A DNA stretch of 11,582 bases from Phoronis pallida (taxonomy: Eukaryota; Phoronida; Phoronidae). Each line of letters opens with the position of its first letter. Position 1 is the first letter of the stretch. Below are positions 8,008-11,582 of this stretch, in pieces. The notes below the pieces were generated by a model. That model saw only the letters and a list, made by a program, of their open reading frames with translations, had not been told where the DNA came from and searched no databases. Where the stretch lies: the NCBI GenBank assembly GCA_028565715.1, contig JAOXYC010204463.1, forward strand, positions 1 through 11,582. The letters are read 5' to 3'. The position numbers and the translations under genes are program-made.

Positions 8008-8186
8008 TTATATTGTATTGCTTGTTGACTTATAATCCTAGTGTTAAATTTTGAAACTACTGACAAGTTACGTCATTGAGTTTGAATAGACTTATTGCGC
8101 CAAAATATCATTGTTGCAGCGACCATGGATCCTGGAAGTTCAGAAACATGTATGCTTTTAATTTAAAATCAGTCGTTGTTTTTATT

Positions 8187-8783
8187 TTATTCATTTTACG
8201 CTACTCACTGGAAAATTTATTTATTAATTTTTTAGCCTGGGTAGCCCCTTCAGTACCAAGCACTGGTCTCCCATGGGACCTATAGCCCGGCAGAAATATC
8301 TACAAAGTAAGATATTTAAAACAATAAAAGAGTGTGAAAATAAATAATAAAAACAGATGTACATACATGTAAGACACACCAAATGAATACAACTACATAT
8401 ATACAACATATGAATTACAACAGTCGACAACAGTTTTTGAAGGTGTTTATATTATTTGAACTCGATGGCCGAAGGGAGTGGAATAAATGCTCCCCTGTAT
8501 AAAAATGAGCGTTGCCCAGTTGAAGATCTGAATGAAAGAGGCTTTAGAGCAGAGTTGACACTTTTTCTTTTGGAGTGAGAATGTGTTTGGTTTACATAAA
8601 TTAAATTACTACTATGTTGGGCCGAAATTAATGATTTTATAAATCACAATGTTTTCTAGATTGGTTGTTGTTCGATTAATCTGCTGTTGTATCAAGTGTT
8701 ATCAAACCCAGTTTTCAGCAGATTCATGTATCGACACCTATCGACATGACACGTTGAAACGTAATTCCTGTAGGACTACTTAC
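8187..8783. other. Intron of the large gene; no gene or clear repeat seen
   Basis: AT-rich DNA with scattered AATAAA signals. A short stem GGGAG...CTCCC lies near 8474-8494. The moderately GC-rich stretch at 8236-8300 stands out in base composition, but I cannot assign it. Confidence 0.4.
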
Positions 8784-8900
8784 GATCACATTTATTTCCA
8801 GACCTTGAAAATCCAGGACTACATCTACACGACGTGACAAGACCCCTGTCATAACACGTTCCAGGCCAGCACCACGTCCCGTACAACCATGAACATTTAG
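8784..8900 (-). CDS. EGF-like exon of the large extracellular protein (phase 1-1)
   Basis: The minus strand has acceptor TTCACGTTTTAG before 8900 and a strong donor GATC|GTAAGT after 8784. The exon is 117 nt and is phase 1 at both ends, the classic arrangement of shuffled EGF exons. The reading KCSWLYGTWCWPGTC, YDRGLVTSC, RCSPGFSRSGNKC has six Cys in EGF order (C-x7-C-x4-C-x7-C-x-C-x10-C) with the usual C-x-C-x2-GF-x4-GNKC end. No calcium-binding DxDE motif is seen at its start. Joined to the exon at 10704-10826 it gives ...GNKCL-P-KCSWLYG, and onward ...NKCD-L-SSLKPK. Confidence 0.85.
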
Positions 8901-9359
8901 CTAAAACGTGAAATAATGATACAATGTCATGACAGGTTAATTTGCTTGGGTTTGAATATGAGGTGGAGTTATTCAATTGAAACTTGAATCAAACCCCACT
9001 TGGCAATCATACAGGATATTCAATAAAAGTGAAGATAACTCACGTGTAACTATACACAATTATCTGTGTTTCTGGTTTCCCACACAGAATCCTATTACCT
9101 GAAAATCCAGGGTGTCAAACCGATGGAAGCTATGCACCATGACTCAGTCTCCAGTGAACTTTGAGAGTGAGACTTCATTAAACATGTACTTTTATTCCAT
9201 GCCTATAAGTTTGTGAACAAGGATGCATGTGGGATAATCTTCATCAATCGAGTTTCCTTATGATACGATGAGCAGTTATGGTAAGAAATATCTATGGCGG
9301 TTCTAAATTTTCAGATTAACATAGCTCGAAAACCTGTGTTATCATGTTAGTCATTATAG
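8901..9359. other. Intron of the large gene; one possible micro-exon considered
   Basis: I see no recognisable repeat here. On the minus strand a TTTTCAG acceptor and a GTGAGT donor bracket about 55 nt near 9048-9102, but the phases do not fit the next exon (see rejected items). Confidence 0.4.
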
Positions 9360-9417
9360 CTTCATCCATCAACAGGATCCAGTCCAGCCAATGACTGGAT
9401 CTTGTTGATGGATGAAG
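9360..9417 (+). repeat. Near-perfect 25-bp hairpin with 8-base loop
   Basis: The arms 9360-9384 and 9393-9417 pair along their whole length. The only non-Watson-Crick position is a G-T pair, which would be a G-U wobble in a plus-strand transcript and an A-C mismatch in a minus-strand one. The loop is CAGCCAAT. No terminal duplication is obvious, and a promoter could not be identified. Confidence 0.85.
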
Positions 9418-9746
9418 AATACAACCAGGTTGCATGTCTTCCTCAAATAAACGAGACAGCTCATCCACTAACCAATCTGTCCGATGCAAACAGCAGAGAG
9501 AAGTGCAAGTATGAAGACCTAGTTGCAGAATGCTAGAACAGAACATGACATACATAACTTTCATGTTGAAGTAGGAAGTAGAGGATTTAACAACACACCT
9601 CCCACTAAATGCCATACGGCACAAGGAATACCAAAGTGACGTCGAAAACCAATCCTTGATGAATTCTCAAGAACACCTCTCAAAGCAAGCTATTTCATCT
9701 TGCGTTGAATAAACAACAGAGATTTTCATAGATGTCACCTTACTGA
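9418..9746. other. Stretch without a recognised gene
   Basis: A minus-strand open frame of about 100 codons covers 9316-9624 but overlaps the hairpin above and resembles nothing I know. On the plus strand this stretch precedes the JAMM fragment and may belong to the same repeat or gene copy. Confidence 0.35.
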
Positions 9747-10385
9747 CACACAGAGGGTCTAGCCCACCAAAGTCTGGTCCGAAGTCGAGAAACCTCTAAA
9801 GATGCAACTGACAAATCTACATACCTATACACTGGTTTGAAAACACAGAGATCTGCCATTGTTTCAGATACTAATGACAATGGCTGTGGTCCGCCTGATA
9901 ACCACCAAAGTCTCGCCTCAAGTCCAGAGACATCCTACACCCTCAATGGCTTGGACACACAGATATCTAACATTGTCTCAGATACTACGAGCAATAATAT
10001 CAACGGAAAAATCTTTTTTTGTCAACATAGAGAGAACTTGTCACAAGGGAATGGATAAATACGCACCCTTCCTTAACTGCATCTCTCTCAAGTGTTGATC
10101 TCCATACACATTGTCCATATCAACTGATGATGCCAGAAGCTATTGCCATTGTCCATTCGGCAAAATGTTTATTACCACCTAACACCAGACTATGGGTTTC
10201 ATTACTTCACAAACTGTCAACGAACTGGATTCCATCCCCACAAACAATGGCCATCAGTGTTTGAGACAGCACCACACACGGTTGACAACTTACCAGCATC
10301 CCTAAAAAAGTCACCATCTTGCCTAATATCTAGGTCAACAATGAAGATTCTGATAACTTCCATCCTAGCCAAAACATTGACTTAA
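9747..10385 (+). pseudogene. Broken AMSH/STAMBP-type JAMM deubiquitinase fragment, copy 1
   Basis: AMSH proteins are zinc metalloproteases that cleave Lys63-linked ubiquitin chains at endosomes. Three frames must be followed. From 9747 to about 10050 the reading ends [13 protein letters not shown], like the segment just before the JAMM signature. A frameshift follows, then [20 protein letters not shown] and [14 protein letters not shown] (10052-10150). A second frameshift with loss of a few codons follows, then [13 protein letters not shown] and [19 protein letters not shown], ending at 10385. The first zinc-ligand His is Asn (10058-10060). The second His, Ser, Asp, the following His and the C-x5-H-x-H second-site ligands remain. 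The upstream exon with the catalytic Glu is not visible. It lies antisense in an intron of the large gene. Confidence 0.85.
9765..9989 (+). repeat. Imperfect internal duplication upstream of JAMM copy 1
   Basis: In one open frame HQSL (9765 and 9903), followed by an ETS motif and GL-x-TQ-x-S-x-IVSDT (9834 and 9948), occurs twice. The second copy is shorter by 24 nt. An insertion or deletion in a multiple of three keeps the frame, so the duplication may predate decay of the coding sequence. Confidence 0.7.
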
Positions 10386-10457
10386 AAGTAGACGCAGCTG
10401 CTCATGTGACACTTTTAAGTGGTCATGTGGTCAAGTTAAAACCTGACCACATGACCA
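10381..10457. repeat. Two adjoining hairpins
   Basis: CTTAAAAGT (10381) pairs with ACTTTTAAG (10411). Immediately after it, 10420-10437 pairs with 10440-10457 (17 of 18, two-base loop; core GGTCATGTGGTCA / TGACCACATGACC). It begins at the stop of JAMM copy 1. Confidence 0.8.
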
Positions 10458-10703
10458 ATCGAACAATTACAAAACCTATCCAGGGATGTACCCAAACCAG
10501 AGCTTAATTTTACTTTCAACTGTTGGCGAGATATGGCACGTGGGTGGCTGCCTTTATAATGACAGTCGGCCTACAGTATAGTGGCTTATTAGCCAGGCAA
10601 TATTTTTAAACTACATGTACGTAAACATAGTTATAAGCTTTTCTTTGCATAGATATATTCAAAATCCTCTTGACTGAAAGCAATGTTCAAAGGCTTTACT
10701 TAC

Positions 10704-10826
10704 GTAGACACTTGTTTCCAGTTAAAAGGTAAGCCGAGCCGCTTCGCGAATAATGGTTGCATTCGTTACATTTGGTTCCCCCAGACGTGCATGTCTTCTT
10801 ATTGCAGTTCTGAATGTTAGTGTAAG
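10704..10826 (-). CDS. Cys-rich (furin/EGF-like) exon of the large extracellular protein
   Basis: The minus strand has acceptor CCTTTTTTAAG before 10826 and a strong donor CTAC|GTAAGT after 10704. The exon is 123 nt with phase 1 at both ends. The translation reads YTNIQNCNKKTCTSGG, TKCNECNHYSRSGSAYLL, TGNKCL: Cys spacing C-x4-C-x6-C-x2-C-x14-C with a GNKC end, as in furin-like or EGF-like repeats. It splices in frame to the EGF exon at 8784-8900. An AG nearer the first Cys (after CATTCAG) would create a stop in phase 1, so the outer acceptor is preferred. Earlier exons and the signal peptide must lie to the right of the window. Confidence 0.75.
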
Positions 10827-10868
10827 CTTAAAAAAGGCGATTATTGTTAGACACTAAGCAGTATTTAG

Positions 10869-11008
10869 TACTGTCTCCTCGTTGGTCCCGATCTGGCGTC
10901 AAAATTCAAATCATCTAGAAATTGTGTGTAATAGTTCTTTGATGAACACCACTAATTTGTGTTTTAATTTGAATTTGACACCAGATCGGGACTAAGGAGG
11001 AAGCAGTA
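10869..11008. mobile_element. 140-bp foldback element with ~42-bp terminal inverted repeats
   Basis: The left arm starting TACTGTCTCCTCGTTGGTCC and the right arm ending AGGAGGAAGCAGTA are reverse complements with a few mismatches. The centre, GGTCCCGATCTGG-CGTCAAAATTC, matches its partner GACACCAGATCGGGAC. About 56 bp of AT-rich sequence separates the arms. No coding sequence is present. No target-site duplication is clear. Confidence 0.75.
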
Positions 11009-11152
11009 TCTTTAGGATAAAATCGTTGTAATATTTGGCGCCATTTTATCAAGAACTCGAGGTGGTTCTTCATTTAAACTGGCCCAGTGTGTCTACAGTG
11101 AGCAAGGGTAACACCTTATTACTTTGAAGCGTAACTGGAGAATCAGTATTAA

Positions 11153-11216
11153 ATATTAATAAACAATATATGGATAATAGTTTTTAAACTATTATCCATA
11201 TATTGTTTATTAATAT
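11153..11216. repeat. Perfect 64-base palindrome (31-bp arms, 2-base spacer)
   Basis: The arms 11153-11183 and 11186-11216 are exact reverse complements, about 80% A+T; the centre reads AGTTTTTAAACT. A second short palindrome, AAACCGGTTT (11218-11227), follows directly. It ends about 38 bp before JAMM copy 2. Confidence 0.95.
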
Positions 11217-11253
11217 AAAACCGGTTTAACCCACCAAAGACACATCATGGTGA

Positions 11254-11565
11254 AGAAACACCTTGGGTTGGATACACACACATCCTTCCCAGACTGCATT
11301 CCTCTCCAGTGTTGATCTCCACACACAACTGGCCTACCAACTACTAATGCCAGAAGCCATAGCAATAGTCTACTCACCAACTTATGAAGAGACTGGTTTC
11401 TACCATCTTACAACCCATGATGGACTCAACTACCTCAAGAAGTGTCACCAAACTGGATTCCACCCCCATCAAATGGAACCACCACTCTTTGAGACCACCT
11501 CGCATCAACAAAACACGAGCATAAGTATCTTTATACCTTTCCCCAAACCAAGTTGCTACCCTTGA
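11254..11565 (+). pseudogene. AMSH/STAMBP-type JAMM deubiquitinase fragment, copy 2 (partial, open)
   Basis: The plus-strand frame is open from just after a TGA at 11251 to the stop at 11563-11565. It holds [20 protein letters not shown], the JAMM signature H-x-H-x7-S-x2-D (His 11275 and 11281, Asp 11314). Next come the second-site His at 11320, [37 protein letters not shown], and [20 protein letters not shown], which supplies the C-x5-H-x-H ligands. All zinc ligands of the two AMSH sites are therefore present. Missing are the N-terminal half of the domain with the catalytic Glu, the MIT domain and a start codon; the last ~18 residues do not resemble AMSH. It could be a single exon of a live gene or a fragment copy. 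The neighbouring broken copy and repeats favour a fragment. Confidence 0.75.
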
Positions 11566-11582
11566 GATTTACACTTGGGTGC

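Larger units (their letters stand above)
6985..8186. repeat. 1.2-kb imperfect inverted repeat made of two Penelope-like element fragments
   Basis: The left arm 6985-7632 and the right arm 7647-8186 are diverged reverse complements. They can be followed from the outer ends (AATAAAAACAACGACTGATT against its complement near 8170) through the 3' untranslated part and the coding part. They meet at a tight hairpin at 7612-7667 (21-bp arms, one mismatch, 14-base loop). The right arm lacks about 105 bp present in the left arm near 7510-7610. The missing piece is bounded by AAAAATTCCCAA and AAAAACTTCCCAA, as expected for a deletion between short repeats. The 5'-truncated ends face each other. Confidence 0.85.

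Noticed and set aside
8224-8430. Minus-strand open frame rich in Cys, Ile and Tyr
   Set aside because: Its composition follows AT-rich, CA/TA-rich DNA, and no motif or splice support is seen.
9048-9102. Possible 55-nt minus-strand exon between TTTTCAG and GTGAGT
   Set aside because: The only open reading is phase 1 in and phase 2 out, which would put a stop at the start of the EGF exon at 8900. No domain is recognisable.
9316-9624. Minus-strand open frame of 102 codons
   Set aside because: It runs through the 25-bp hairpin, has no splice or protein support and resembles no family I know.

Overview
The window looks like AT-rich nuclear DNA of an invertebrate animal, probably a marine bilaterian; the species cannot be named from sequence alone. 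Signs of this are a multi-exon gene with GT-AG introns, EGF-type modular exons in phase 1-1, a Penelope-like retroelement, several inverted-repeat elements, a satellite-like tandem array and a tRNA-derived sequence. There is no sign of bacterial organisation.

The main gene lies on the minus strand and runs off the left edge; it probably also begins beyond the right edge. I reconstruct seven coding segments, in transcript order: 10826-10704 and 8900-8784 (two Cys-rich, EGF/furin-like modules), 6892-6626, 6270-6132, 3476-about 2203, 2084-896, and 712 to the window edge. Splice phases agree at every junction I could test (1/1, 1/1, 1/1, 2/2, 1/1) except the 3476-2203 to 2084-896 junction, which is unresolved. 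About 1,270 codons are visible. The product looks like a large, glycosylated, extracellular protein with Cys-rich modules followed by repeated fibronectin-III-like beta-sandwich domains. The last segment (1-712) is open throughout.

The introns and upstream DNA are full of repeats. At 3670-3971 is a 302-bp element with 28-bp terminal inverted repeats. At 4082-5862 is a composite element: a 16-bp direct repeat at its ends, a 45-bp inverted repeat just inside, a long stem-loop, about eight copies of a ~155-bp tandem unit, a 12-bp minisatellite and a tRNA-Thr(AGT)-like sequence. At 6985-8186 two decayed 5'-truncated Penelope-like elements lie head to head, each with remains of the C-terminal GIY-YIG endonuclease. 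At 9747-10385 and 11254-11565, on the plus strand, are two fragments of an AMSH/STAMBP-type JAMM deubiquitinase, one clearly broken and one open but partial. Further hairpins or foldback elements lie at 9360-9417, 10381-10457, 10869-11008 and 11153-11216.

The least expected signal is in the tandem array. Every ~155-bp unit carries, in one orientation, a sequence close to the core CTCF-binding consensus (CCACCAGGGGG type). The terminal repeat of the 3670-3971 element carries another. Whether these are bound is unknown. No operon-like cooperation between genes is visible; the JAMM fragments and retroelements appear to be passengers in and next to the large gene.
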